A stretch of 64,000 nucleotides of DNA from CAVRIA01 sp963721115 (GTDB lineage: Bacteria; Desulfobacterota; Binatia; HRBIN30; CADEER01), in contig CAVRIA010000013.1 in the NCBI GenBank assembly GCA_963721115.1, forward strand, positions 1-64,000, read 5' to 3'. Below the pieces are notes generated by a model, which ran no database searches, had not been told where the DNA came from, and was given only the letters and a program-made list of their open reading frames with translations. How positions within the stretch are numbered: the stretch's first letter is position 1; every line of letters starts with the position of its first letter. The position numbers were made by a program, and so were the translations under genes. Below, one piece after another: positions 56,918-64,000 of the stretch.

Positions 56918-57847
56918 GTGAATTCGTCCCTGCTCGAGAAGATAGCGTCGCGACAGTCGGGGATCTGCCTCTACGGGCTCGTCCCACCCAAGCAGGCCAC
57001 GCCGCCGGCGCAGCTGGAAGCGATCGTCGCCCGGCAGCTCGAGCGGCTGCGGCCGCTCGACGTCGACGGCTTCATCGTCTACGACGTCCAGGACGAGTCC
57101 GACCGCACCTCGGCGCCGCGGCCCTTTCCGTTCCTGCCGACCATCGATCCCGAGACATACGCCTGCGAGCACCTCGCGCCGCTGGCGGCGCCGAAGGTCG
57201 TCTACCGCTGCGTGCAGAGGGATACGCGCGACGGCCTCGTTCGCTGGCTCGAGAAGGTGAACGAGGCGACTCCGCCCCGCATCTCGGTCTTCGTCGGCGT
57301 CGCCCATCGCCGCGCGCGAGTCGGCGTCGCCCTGGCCGAAGCCTACTCGCTGGCCCGACGGCATGCACCGCGTCTCGTGCTCGGCGGCATCGCCATCGCC
57401 GAGCGGCACGCGCGGGACCTCGCGGAGCACGAGAGGATTCTCGCCAAGTCGGACAGGGGCTGCCGCTTCTTCGTGACCCAGGCCGTCTACGACGTGACCT
57501 CCACGAAGTCGCTCCTGTCCGACTTCTCCCTCGCGTGCCGCGCCCGGAACGAACCGGCGGCGCCGGTCATCCTCACCTTCTCTCCGTGCGGCTCGGAGAA
57601 GACGCTGGCCTTCATGAAGTGGCTGGGGATCGCCTTTCCGCGCTGGCTGGAAAACGATCTACGCTTCGCCGCCGATCCGCTGGTGACGTCGCTCGACCTG
57701 TGCGATCGGATCTTCTCCGAGGTCTGGGACTACGCGCGCGATCACGGCGTCCCGCTCGGCGTCAACGTCGAGAGCATCTCGATCCGCAAGGTCGAGATCG
57801 AAGCGTCGCTGGAGCTCCTGCGAAGTTTGCGGCGGCGCATGGGATGA
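56918..57847 (+). CDS. methylenetetrahydrofolate-reductase-family protein
   Basis: A 309-residue TIM-barrel protein related to MetF. It starts at GTG 56918 with YGLVPPKQATPPAQLEAIV and continues with VDGFIVYDVQDESDR. The MTHFR-type barrel shows RISVFVGVAHRRARVGVALA and LGGIAIAERHARDLAEHERI, then CRFFVTQAVYDVTSTKSLL and TFSPCGSEKTLAFMKWLGIA. The late conserved block is PLGVNVESISIRKVEIEASL. This short branch differs from canonical MetF in its N-terminal part and its substrate is not certain; a folate-linked one-carbon role is likely. It converges with the dioxygenase gene 12 bases away. Confidence 0.8.
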   Translation: MNSSLLEKIASRQSGICLYGLVPPKQATPPAQLEAIVARQLERLRPLDVDGFIVYDVQDESDRTSAPRPFPFLPTIDPETYACEHLAPLAAPKVVYRCVQRDTRDGLVRWLEKVNEATPPRISVFVGVAHRRARVGVALAEAYSLARRHAPRLVLGGIAIAERHARDLAEHERILAKSDRGCRFFVTQAVYDVTSTKSLLSDFSLACRARNEPAAPVILTFSPCGSEKTLAFMKWLGIAFPRWLENDLRFAADPLVTSLDLCDRIFSEVWDYARDHGVPLGVNVESISIRKVEIEASLELLRSLRRRMG

Positions 57848-57859
57848 ACGCACCGGCCG

Positions 57860-59062
57860 TCACGCGCCGCCCGACAGCACCTCGTCGGTGTGGGCGACGT
57901 GGCCGTCGGCGCGGCGGCGGCGGACGATGTCGTTGTAGGCTTCGCCTGGACCGATGGCCTCGAACATGCGCGGCGAGGAGAACGAGACGTACAGCGTGCG
58001 GCGCCCCTTGCCGCGCGGCGGCGGCGCGGCGTGCATCAGGTCCTTGATGTGGACCGTGCAGTCTCCCGGCTCGGTGGTCAGGGCGACGTGCGGCAGCGCG
58101 GCGAGCTGCGCCTCGTCGAACGGATGGCAGGACGAGCCGTGCGAGCCGGCGATGACGTGCAGCTGGCCCGACTCGGGAGTCGCCGCCTCGAGCTGAACCC
58201 CGATGCCGATGCCGGGACAGGTGATCGGATGGCCGCCGAGGCCGCAGTCCTGGTGCCACGGCAGATCGGACAACCCCTCGACGATGCCCGGGTTCTTGAT
58301 CACCACGGCCTGCCCTTCCTGCCGATCGATGGCCGGTCTCACGTCGAGCCCCGTCAGCTCGACGATGCGGCGCAGGCGCGGGTCGTCGACCAGGCGGGCG
58401 ATGCGCGGCGAGTGAGAGCCCGGTGTAGACCAGGCGGCAGACGACCTGGCGCCCGTTTGCGTCCTTCGCCCACCAGGAGCGGTCGTCGCCCGGGCGCGCG
58501 GCGCTCTGCAGCTCGTCGACCACCGACCGCAGGCGCCGATCTCGTCGTCGGCGAACACCCGGCGCAGGTGGAGGAACCCGGTGCGCCGGAAGAACAGGGC
58601 GATGTCCTCGCTCGGGTCCGACAGCGTGAACGATCGCTGCAGATCGAGGGCGCGCCCCGCCGCGTCGGTCAGGTCGACGCGCGCCGGATCGTAGATGGGC
58701 ACGTCCGAGTACAGCGCGCGCAGTGCCGGCTGCCAGCGCCGCAGCAGCGCCATGTTCCCGCCGGCGACCTTCAGATCACCGGCGAAGATGAGCGCGGGAA
58801 CGGTGCGGATCTCCTGCGCGAGATCGGACCAGGCGCGCAGCGAAAGCTCCACCACCGCGGCGCCCTCGCCGGCACCCGGCGCGATCTCGATCGCGCCCTC
58901 GCGAGGCGTGTAGGTGTACGCGCGTCCGTCCGGCAGGGCGAGGGCGAGCGCCGCGGCGCCGCGCAGGTCGTCGGCCGCCTCGCGACCGCGCGGTCCGGCG
59001 AGGCGGGCCGGCAGATCACTGCGGTGAAAGACGTCGAAATCGATCAGCGGCGCTTCGAGCAT
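57860..59062 (-). CDS. SCP2-like domain fused to phytanoyl-CoA-dioxygenase-type Fe(II)/2-oxoglutarate enzyme
   Basis: 400 residues. The N-terminal 130 residues resemble a sterol-carrier-protein-2 lipid-binding domain (IEIAPGAGEGAAVVELSLRA through LIFAGDLKVAGGNMALLRRW). The C-terminal part is a PhyH-type dioxygenase: iron ligands in LPWHQDCGLGGHP (His-x-Asp) and the distal His in HIKDLMHAAPPP, with Arg in GKGRRTLYVSFS to bind 2-oxoglutarate. Between residues about 178 and 213 the raw frame is shifted: two compensating indels (near 58530 and 58425) hide a normal sequence that reads VVDELQSAARPGDDRSWWAK and continues VCRLVYTGLSL. Family members hydroxylate lipids or small acids; the fused SCP2-like part suggests a lipid substrate. 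Confidence 0.82.
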   Translation of the reverse strand: MLEAPLIDFDVFHRSDLPARLAGPRGREAADDLRGAAALALALPDGRAYTYTPREGAIEIAPGAGEGAAVVELSLRAWSDLAQEIRTVPALIFAGDLKVAGGNMALLRRWQPALRALYSDVPIYDPARVDLTDAAGRALDLQRSFTLSDPSEDIALFFRRTGFLHLRRVFADDEIGACGRWSTSCRAPRARATTAPGGRRTQTGARSSAAWSTPGSHSPRIARLVDDPRLRRIVELTGLDVRPAIDRQEGQAVVIKNPGIVEGLSDLPWHQDCGLGGHPITCPGIGIGVQLEAATPESGQLHVIAGSHGSSCHPFDEAQLAALPHVALTTEPGDCTVHIKDLMHAAPPPRGKGRRTLYVSFSSPRMFEAIGPGEAYNDIVRRRRADGHVAHTDEVLSGGA

Positions 59063-59116
59063 TCCCGCACCTCTCGAATCTCGGCTGTACCATGGCGTGG
59101 CGCGACATGCGACGAG

Positions 59117-59863
59117 CTACCGGTCCCGCCAGCGTCTCAGAGCGGCTCCGATGTCGTCGCGCGTCCGCTGCAGTAGTGCGTTGCGATCCTCGTCGGGCCG
59201 GCGCGGGATCGGATCGGCCATGTAGATGTGTACGCGTGTTCCGAACGGGACGGGCATGAGGTTGTGGCGCAGTAGTCGCCACGAGTTGTCGATCGCGATC
59301 GGCAGGATCTCGACGTCGGGAGCCGCCTCGAGCAGCTCGAGAAAGCCCTTGGGCTTGAACTCCCCGAGCTCTCCTCGGCGCGCGCGGGTGCCTTCCGGAT
59401 AGATCACTGCCGAGACGCCGCGCTCGCGCACCTGCCGCCCGAGGGCGCGGATCGCCGCGAGGGCCTGCGTGCGGTCGGCGCGATCGATGATGGCGTTGCC
59501 GCCGCGGCGCAGATTGTACGAGATGCTGGGGATCCAGTACGCCAGCTCCTTCTTGGAGACGTACTTGGGGAAGTTCGTGAACAGCAGGCTGCCGAAGATC
59601 GGAACGTCGAACATGCTCTGGTGGTTGGCGACGATCAGGTAGGGCGTCCACGGCCGGATCTTCGGCGACCGCTCGACGCCGATCCGCGTTCCGCAGATGC
59701 GAAACGCCCACACCAAGCTGCGCTGCAACGCCCCCGCGACCAGCTCCTGCGGTCGCTGGCCGAAGATCCGCGCGATGCGCTGCAGCGGATCGAATACGAC
59801 CAGGATCAGCCCGAAGGAGAGCAGAAACGGTACCGTGAAGATCCAGTCGACGACGCGCCGCAT
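59117..59863 (-). CDS. PlsC-type 1-acyl-glycerol-3-phosphate acyltransferase
   Basis: A 248-residue membrane acyltransferase. An N-terminal membrane segment (WIFTVPFLLSFGLILVVF) is followed by the catalytic NHQSMFD (His81-Asp86), acceptor-binding YPEGTRARRG, the intermediate FPKYVSKKELAYWIPSISY and the block VEILPIAIDNSWRL. It transfers a fatty acyl group to a lysophospholipid or a related acceptor. ATG 59863 was chosen because the hydrophobic start follows directly. The gene lies downstream of a short-chain dehydrogenase, 91 bases away on the same strand. Confidence 0.88.
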   Translation of the reverse strand: MRRVVDWIFTVPFLLSFGLILVVFDPLQRIARIFGQRPQELVAGALQRSLVWAFRICGTRIGVERSPKIRPWTPYLIVANHQSMFDVPIFGSLLFTNFPKYVSKKELAYWIPSISYNLRRGGNAIIDRADRTQALAAIRALGRQVRERGVSAVIYPEGTRARRGELGEFKPKGFLELLEAAPDVEILPIAIDNSWRLLRHNLMPVPFGTRVHIYMADPIPRRPDEDRNALLQRTRDDIGAALRRWRDR

Positions 59864-59954
59864 CGACGTCGAATCTCCGGAATTCGGCGCCGCAGCGCAA
59901 GCCCGGCGTGCCCTTGAGCCCTCGGCCCCGGGTCCCTCCGCCGTTCGCGTCCCC

Positions 59955-60797
59955 TCAGCTTTCGCCGCCAACCCCTTCGCCGATGCCCCACAGCGAGGCG
60001 AGCATGGCGCGCATCCATTGCTCGTCGGGCATCTGGCGCCAGGAGTCGAGCATCTGGGCGCCGAGCGGATCGCAGGCGCAGCGCAGCGGCGCAGCGTCGT
60101 CGAGGATGCTGTCGGCGATCGAGCGCGCCGCGTCGGCCGCCGCGGCGACCATTCCTTCCGCCCCTTTGCGCATCTCCCGGCTGCGCTCGGCCATCGGCCG
60201 GTAGGGCGGATAGGCGGCGGCTTCGTAAGGGCGGTCGGAGCGCGCCAGCATGTCGGTGGCGATCGGTCCCGGCAGGATCTCGAGCACGCGGATGCCGAAC
60301 GGCGCCAGCTCGGCGCGCAGCGACTCGCCGAGCGCCGAGACCGCGGCCTTGCTGGCGCGGTAGGCGGCGTAGAAGGGCGTCGGGACGAGCAGCGAAGACG
60401 AGGTGACGTTGCAGAGGACGCCACCGCGATTGGCGCGCAGGACGGGAATCGCCCGCCGCGTCAGCTCGACCAGGCCGAAGACGTTGGTCTCGAAGATGCG
60501 GCGCCACTGCTCGACCGGCGTCTCCTCGACCGGTAGGTAGTCCTCCTCGACGCCGGCGTTGTTGACCAGCACGCGCAGGCGGTCGGGAATGTGCATCGTC
60601 TCCGGGTCGTCGACGTCGAGCCGCTCGACGCGCAGCCGGTGGCCGCCGCGCACCGCCTCGGCGTGCAGGTCCTCTCCCGCTGCCGGGTTGCGCATCGTCG
60701 CAACGACCTCGAAGCCGCGCCGCGCCAGCTCGAGCGCCACGGCTCGGCCGATACCGCGACTGGCGCCGGTGACCTGGGCAATTCCCGTCGTCTCCAT
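59955..60797 (-). CDS. short-chain dehydrogenase/reductase (SDR)
   Basis: 280 residues with the SDR nucleotide site TGASRGIG (residues 10-17), NNAG at 79-82 and the catalytic Ser in NVTSSSLL, Tyr146 and Lys150 in YRASK. The N-terminus R-M-E-T-T-G-I-A-Q-V-T-G marks ATG 60797. The C-terminal 60 residues are rich in Arg/Ala with SREMRKGAEGMVAAAADAAR, an addition typical of SDRs that act on hydrophobic alcohols. Substrate not deduced. Together with the PlsC gene it may form a lipid-tailoring pair. Confidence 0.9.
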   Translation of the reverse strand: METTGIAQVTGASRGIGRAVALELARRGFEVVATMRNPAAGEDLHAEAVRGGHRLRVERLDVDDPETMHIPDRLRVLVNNAGVEEDYLPVEETPVEQWRRIFETNVFGLVELTRRAIPVLRANRGGVLCNVTSSSLLVPTPFYAAYRASKAAVSALGESLRAELAPFGIRVLEILPGPIATDMLARSDRPYEAAAYPPYRPMAERSREMRKGAEGMVAAAADAARSIADSILDDAAPLRCACDPLGAQMLDSWRQMPDEQWMRAMLASLWGIGEGVGGES

Positions 60798-60960
60798 GCG
60801 GCTGGTTGTGGCGTTTTGCGCGCCGCGCTTCAAGGGTTCGCGAGGTCGAGCGAGGACTTTCGGGGCTTTCCTCGTCCCGTCTCGGCCGCTGCGCGCCCAT
60901 GGCGACTGCGGGCGGGGAAGGGCGCAGTCGAAGTTCGGTATTCGAGCGAGTTCTCGACGC

Positions 60961-61830
60961 TCATGCCGCCTTTCGGCGGCGGCTCGGTGCTGCGTCGGCC
61001 GCGGGTCCGCCGATGTCCACTCCGAGAGCTGCGGCAATCGACTGCCGCGCCTGCGTCGCCAGCTCGCGGCGCGTCCCGCCTATCGGCAGCAGGGGCGGGC
61101 AGAAGACCAACTCCGCATGGAGCTCACATTCCCGGACCAGCCGGCCGAGCGAGTCGGCGATCGACATGTCGCCGACGTAGGCCGGTGCCGTGGTCGCGCC
61201 GCTGCGATTCCGGTAGCGGATGGCGACGGGTTGGACCGCCGTGCCGGCGTCCACGGCGGCTTGCAGGAGGGCGGGGAAGAACCGCCGCACGATGTCCCCC
61301 TCGCTCGTCGTGCCCTCGGGAAAGGCCGCGACGGACTGTCCGCAGCACAGGGCGCCGGCGACGCGGTCTTTCGTGCGCGCCGCGTCGCGATAGCAACCGC
61401 GCTTGATGAAGAACGTTCCGAAGGCCGCCGCCACCCTGCCGACGACGGGCCAGCCCGCCACCTCCGACTTGGCGACGAAGCGGGCGGCGTTGACGGTGTT
61501 GAGAGCGTAGCTGTCGAGCCACGAGACGTGGTTGGCGACGAGCAGAACGGGCACGCCAGCGGCGGGGACTTCCCCGCGCACGACGACGCGGACGGCCAGC
61601 GCCTGCAGGATTCTGACCGCCCAGCGGCGGACGAACGCCTCGCGCTCTTCAGCGCTCAACGAGGGGGCGGCGCGAAAGGTCGCCAGCCACAGCCGGAGCA
61701 GATGATAGACGAGGCGTGCGACGCGTGCCGCGCGCGTCGCGAAGCTCGTCGCTCCACGCCGCGCAGCGGCCGCCGCGCGCGGCGGGGTGAGACGGGCAAA
61801 GTCAGCCAGTTCGCTGCAGTCGCTCGGCAT
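60961..61830 (-). CDS. PlsC-family acyltransferase, OlsA-like
   Basis: 289 residues. The catalytic motif is NHVSWLD (His101-Asp106). The acceptor motif is FPEGTTSEGD, followed by the hydrophobic PALLQAAVDAGTAVQPVAIR. An amphipathic Ala/Arg-rich N-terminus precedes a membrane helix around LVYHLLRLWLATF. The start overlaps the OlsB-type acyltransferase by 29 bases. This pairing of a GNAT N-acyltransferase followed by a PlsC O-acyltransferase is the arrangement of olsB-olsA. Here OlsA would acylate the hydroxyl of lyso-ornithine lipid. Function is by context and family; the sequence alone shows only the PlsC family. Confidence 0.8.
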   Translation of the reverse strand: MPSDCSELADFARLTPPRAAAAARRGATSFATRAARVARLVYHLLRLWLATFRAAPSLSAEEREAFVRRWAVRILQALAVRVVVRGEVPAAGVPVLLVANHVSWLDSYALNTVNAARFVAKSEVAGWPVVGRVAAAFGTFFIKRGCYRDAARTKDRVAGALCCGQSVAAFPEGTTSEGDIVRRFFPALLQAAVDAGTAVQPVAIRYRNRSGATTAPAYVGDMSIADSLGRLVRECELHAELVFCPPLLPIGGTRRELATQARQSIAAALGVDIGGPAADAAPSRRRKAA

Positions 61831-62572
61831 GGCGTCGGCTCAGCTGCGCGAGGGGCAGCATGAGGAGCAGATCCGCCGTCCGGAAGTCCGAGTCCCAGGC
61901 CGGGTCGCCGCACACGTAGGCGCCCAGGCGCAGGTACCCCCGGATGAGCGGAGGCATGCGGAAATCGGTCACTTCGCGCCAGCCTTCGAGGACGAAGGCC
62001 CGCCGGGGCGCGACCCGGTGTTCGGCGGGGCCGAGGTGATTCTGCAACAGGCGGCGGCAGATGCTCGCGGCGAGATGACCGCCGTCGTCCGTGCCGATGC
62101 TGGCGCAGCCGATGAGGAAATCGGCCTGCTGCGCCAGAACGTATTGGAAAAGGCCGGCCCACAGCTGCGCGATGGTGCCGCCGTTGCGATACTCGCGATG
62201 GACGCAGCCCCGTCCGACCTCGATGGTCCGCGACCGCCAGGGTGCCAGTGGCTCGAGGTCGAACTCGGTCTCCGAGTAGAAGCCGCCGGCGGCGCAGGCG
62301 CCGGCGTACGTCAGAGCCCGGTACGTCCCGATGACCGGACCCCAGCGGCCCTCGCGCACCAGCAGGTGGTCGCAGTACGGGTCGAACGCATCCTCGTCGA
62401 TGCCCGATGCGGCGCTCGACAGTCGGGCGCCCATCTCCCCGGCGAAAACCTCGTGGCGCAGCTCCTGTGCCAATCGAACCTCTGCGGCGCAGGTCGCCCA
62501 GCCGGTCCACAGCTGCGCGGGCCGGGAGCCGCCGACCAGGGGTTGGGGTTGGTTCCGAACTTCTCTTTCCAT
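61802..62572 (-). CDS. olsB: OlsB-type L-ornithine N-acyltransferase (GNAT-like)
   Basis: 256 residues. The block VIGTYRALTYAGACAAGGFY followed by SETEFDLEPL and TIEVGRGCVHREYRNGGTIA matches the OlsB/'hemolysin' GNAT group that transfers 3-hydroxyacyl chains to ornithine. The EVFAGEMGARLSSAASGIDE segment is the early part of the fold. It overlaps the OlsA-like gene by 29 bases and is transcribed toward it. A Pho-box-like repeat lies 70 bases upstream of ATG 62572, and ornithine-lipid genes are induced by phosphate starvation in other bacteria. The product would replace phospholipids when phosphate is scarce. Confidence 0.78.
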   Translation of the reverse strand: MEREVRNQPQPLVGGSRPAQLWTGWATCAAEVRLAQELRHEVFAGEMGARLSSAASGIDEDAFDPYCDHLLVREGRWGPVIGTYRALTYAGACAAGGFYSETEFDLEPLAPWRSRTIEVGRGCVHREYRNGGTIAQLWAGLFQYVLAQQADFLIGCASIGTDDGGHLAASICRRLLQNHLGPAEHRVAPRRAFVLEGWREVTDFRMPPLIRGYLRLGAYVCGDPAWDSDFRTADLLLMLPLAQLSRRHAERLQRTG

Positions 62573-62641
62573 CCGCCGTCGACGCTAGCACCGTGTCTTG
62601 ACAGCCTGGTGATGGCACGGTGAAGGTACGGCGAAGTTCGT

Positions 62642-62659
62642 ATGACACGCATGTGACAA
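62642..62659 (-). promoter_or_regulatory. Pho-box-like direct repeat upstream of olsB
   Basis: Read toward olsB: TTGTCAC-ATGC-GTGTCAT, two 7-base units with the 4-base spacer and 11-base period of the PhoB binding site (consensus CTGTCAT-N4-CTGTCAT). Of the 14 unit positions, 11 match. It lies 70 bases before the start. A third weaker unit (AGGTCAT) is 3 bases further upstream. Confidence 0.55.
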
Positions 62660-62696
62660 GGGATGACCTTGGGGGGCGTGCAGAGCGAGGGCAGCA

Positions 62697-64000
62697 TCAC
62701 GCGACGGGTGCCGCTCGATCGTGATGGCGATCCGGCCGTCCCGGTAGCGAAGAGGTTTCGCGCGCCGTTTCGATCGCCTCGTCGATCGCGGCGAAGAGAC
62801 GGGACGGCTCGATCGGCTTTGCCACGTATCCATCCATACCCGCCACCAGGCAGCGCGCCGCGTCCTCCTTCAGCGCGTGCGCCGTCAGGGCCACGATCGG
62901 CAGGTGGCGACCCGTACTCTCCTCTTCGCGGCGGATCGCCGCCGTCGCGGCAAAGCCGTCCATTTCAGGCATCTGCACGTCCATGAGCACGAGGTCGAAC
63001 ACGTCGCCCTTCAGCGCGTCGAGGGCCTGCTTGCCGTTTGCCACCGTTTCGACGCTGTGGCCGCGCTTCTCCATGAGTCGTATGACCAGTGTCTGATTGA
63101 CGACGTTGTCTTCAGCGAGCAGCACGCGCAGTCCGGAGACTCCTGTCGGTGTCGCCGGGTGATCGCCGGCCAAGGCAGCGCCGTAGAGCGCTTCGCCCGA
63201 GCCGGTGACGGCCTGGTTCGTCGAGGGGGTGCTCGAAGAAGCGTCCGCCGGCGCGGGGCTCACTCCCAGCGCATTCCTCATGGCCTCCAGTAGCTCCGCA
63301 GGGGCGACGGGTTTCACGACGTAGACCGCGATTCCGATCTCCCGACAGCGGGCAGCGCATTCACGCTGATCGTCCGATGTCAGCATCATGATCGTCGCGC
63401 CTGCCAGGTGCGGGCGCCGGCGGATCTCCGCCGCGACCGCGAAGCCGTCCATCTCCGGCATGCGCGCATCGAGCAGCACGAGTGGGTAGGGAACGCTCGC
63501 GGCACGGGCTCGTGTCATCTCCGCCAGTGCCGCCCGGCCGCCGTCTGCGGGCGTCGGCTTCATCCCCCAATGGCTCGACAGGATCTCGACGAGGATGAGG
63601 CGGTTGGTGGCATTGTCGTCCACCACCAGCACGGGCATGCCGCACAGGAGCCGGACGTCGGCGGGAGTTGGGGCGGCAATCGGGTCGCGACTCACTCCCT
63701 GGCGGGTCGTGAAATGGAAGGTGCTGCCTCGCCCTTCCTCGCTTTCGACCCAGATCCGTCCGCCCATCAGTCGCACCAGGGAGGCCGAGATCGCCAACCC
63801 CAGGCCGCTTCCGCCGAACCGGCGCGTGGTGGACGAATCGGCTTGCTCGAAGGCGCTGAAGATGAGCTGTTGCTTGGCCGGCGAAACGCCGATTCCCGTA
63901 TCGCGCACCGAAACCTGCAATGTGGCGTACTCCGGGCCATCCTCGCCGGCGGGGTCGCTTCGGTTCGGATTTGCCGCCGCGCCGCTGTCCTTCATGGCCA
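62697..64000 (-). CDS. hybrid sensor histidine kinase, C-terminal half (HATPase, two receivers), 5' end outside the window
   Basis: The visible part, at least 432 residues, begins inside the ATPase domain. VSVRDTGIGVSPAKQQLIFS is followed by FEQADSSTTRRFGGSGLGLA and GGRIWVESEEGRGSTFHF (G1, F and G2 boxes). The first receiver has VLVVDDNATN, the Asp in LVLLDARMPEMDG and YVVKPV. The second has VLLAEDNVVNQ, LVLMDVQMPEMDG and GYVAKPIEPSRL. The gene continues beyond 64000, and the sensor region and the phospho-His are not seen. It is transcribed toward olsB, 124 bases away, and need not be related. Two tandem receivers are typical of BarA/EvgS-like phosphorelays; an Hpt domain is not visible. Confidence 0.88.
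   Translation of the reverse strand, partial: AMKDSGAAANPNRSDPAGEDGPEYATLQVSVRDTGIGVSPAKQQLIFSAFEQADSSTTRRFGGSGLGLAISASLVRLMGGRIWVESEEGRGSTFHFTTRQGVSRDPIAAPTPADVRLLCGMPVLVVDDNATNRLILVEILSSHWGMKPTPADGGRAALAEMTRARAASVPYPLVLLDARMPEMDGFAVAAEIRRRPHLAGATIMMLTSDDQRECAARCREIGIAVYVVKPVAPAELLEAMRNALGVSPAPADASSSTPSTNQAVTGSGEALYGAALAGDHPATPTGVSGLRVLLAEDNVVNQTLVIRLMEKRGHSVETVANGKQALDALKGDVFDLVLMDVQMPEMDGFAATAAIRREEESTGRHLPIVALTAHALKEDAARCLVAGMDGYVAKPIEPSRLFAAIDEAIETARETSSLPGRPDRHHDRAAPVA

Noticed and set aside
1..64000. tRNA, rRNA or insertion-sequence transposase genes
   Set aside because: I saw no cloverleaf, rRNA-like stretch or transposase motif on either strand. Only short dispersed repeats are present.

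Overview
The window is GC-rich DNA with strong codon bias toward G/C at third positions and no rRNA, tRNA, CRISPR array or recognisable transposase. The gene content suggests a Gram-negative soil or groundwater bacterium of the former 'Deltaproteobacteria'. It includes MCE/Pqi lipid transport, two outer-membrane barrel-like proteins, several lipoproteins, large exoproteins with Cys-rich 'DCDDGL.CNG.E.C' repeats, ornithine-lipid synthesis and a CaiB/BaiF CoA-transferase. Candidatus Binatia (Binatota) is my best guess, but this is inference. Many otherwise intact genes are split by single-base indels. The same gene can be read through in two or three frames with every family motif preserved, so most of these breaks look like assembly errors rather than decay. 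I annotate such genes as one CDS and give the approximate breakpoints.

Layout. 1-5516 (minus) is a sulfur-themed, tightly packed cluster: a DszB-family desulfinase with all catalytic residues, a rhodanese, a PAS/GAF sensor kinase, a NarL-type regulator, a lone receiver protein and a CoA-disulfide-reductase-type flavoprotein. 5705-8029 holds a glycine-rich small secreted protein, a TetR regulator with a likely operator, and an outer-membrane barrel. 8175-14425 (plus) is pqiA-pqiA-pqiB-pqiC plus a large MscS-type channel. 14458-17876 (minus) holds a two-repeat lipoprotein, a second barrel and a SulP transporter. 18023-25650 (plus) holds an acetyltransferase, a thermonuclease-like protein, and a signalling block (NarL regulator, CheB-CheR-PAS fusion, PAS histidine kinase) laced with dispersed repeats. 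25651-28622 holds three unrecognised coding regions and a small lipoprotein.

28815-31710 (minus) is a beta-helix exoprotein whose C-terminal module recurs in the propeller/beta-helix exoprotein at 53607-56711. 32147-39122 (minus) holds a CaiB/BaiF transferase, a lipase-like lipoprotein, a compact operon of phosphotransferase, class III aminotransferase and Tat-exported DUF362 protein, and a four-helix-bundle protein preceded by a phased palindrome. 39277-52049 is a locus controlled, I infer, by a winged-helix/AAA regulator. Divergent from it lie a small protein, a shortened copy of a giant Tat lipoprotein, a beta-gamma-crystallin/pentapeptide/NHL lipoprotein, and the full Tat lipoprotein.

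52365-64000 holds an LLM flavin oxidoreductase, the second exoprotein, an MTHFR-family protein, an SCP2-like/phytanoyl-CoA dioxygenase fusion, two PlsC acyltransferases, an SDR, an OlsB-type acyltransferase overlapping an OlsA-like one behind a Pho box, and the C-terminal half of a hybrid kinase that runs off the window. The most promising undescribed systems are the desulfinase/rhodanese/persulfide-type reductase operon with its own sensor, the paired giant lipoprotein locus, and the shared C-terminal module of the two exoproteins.
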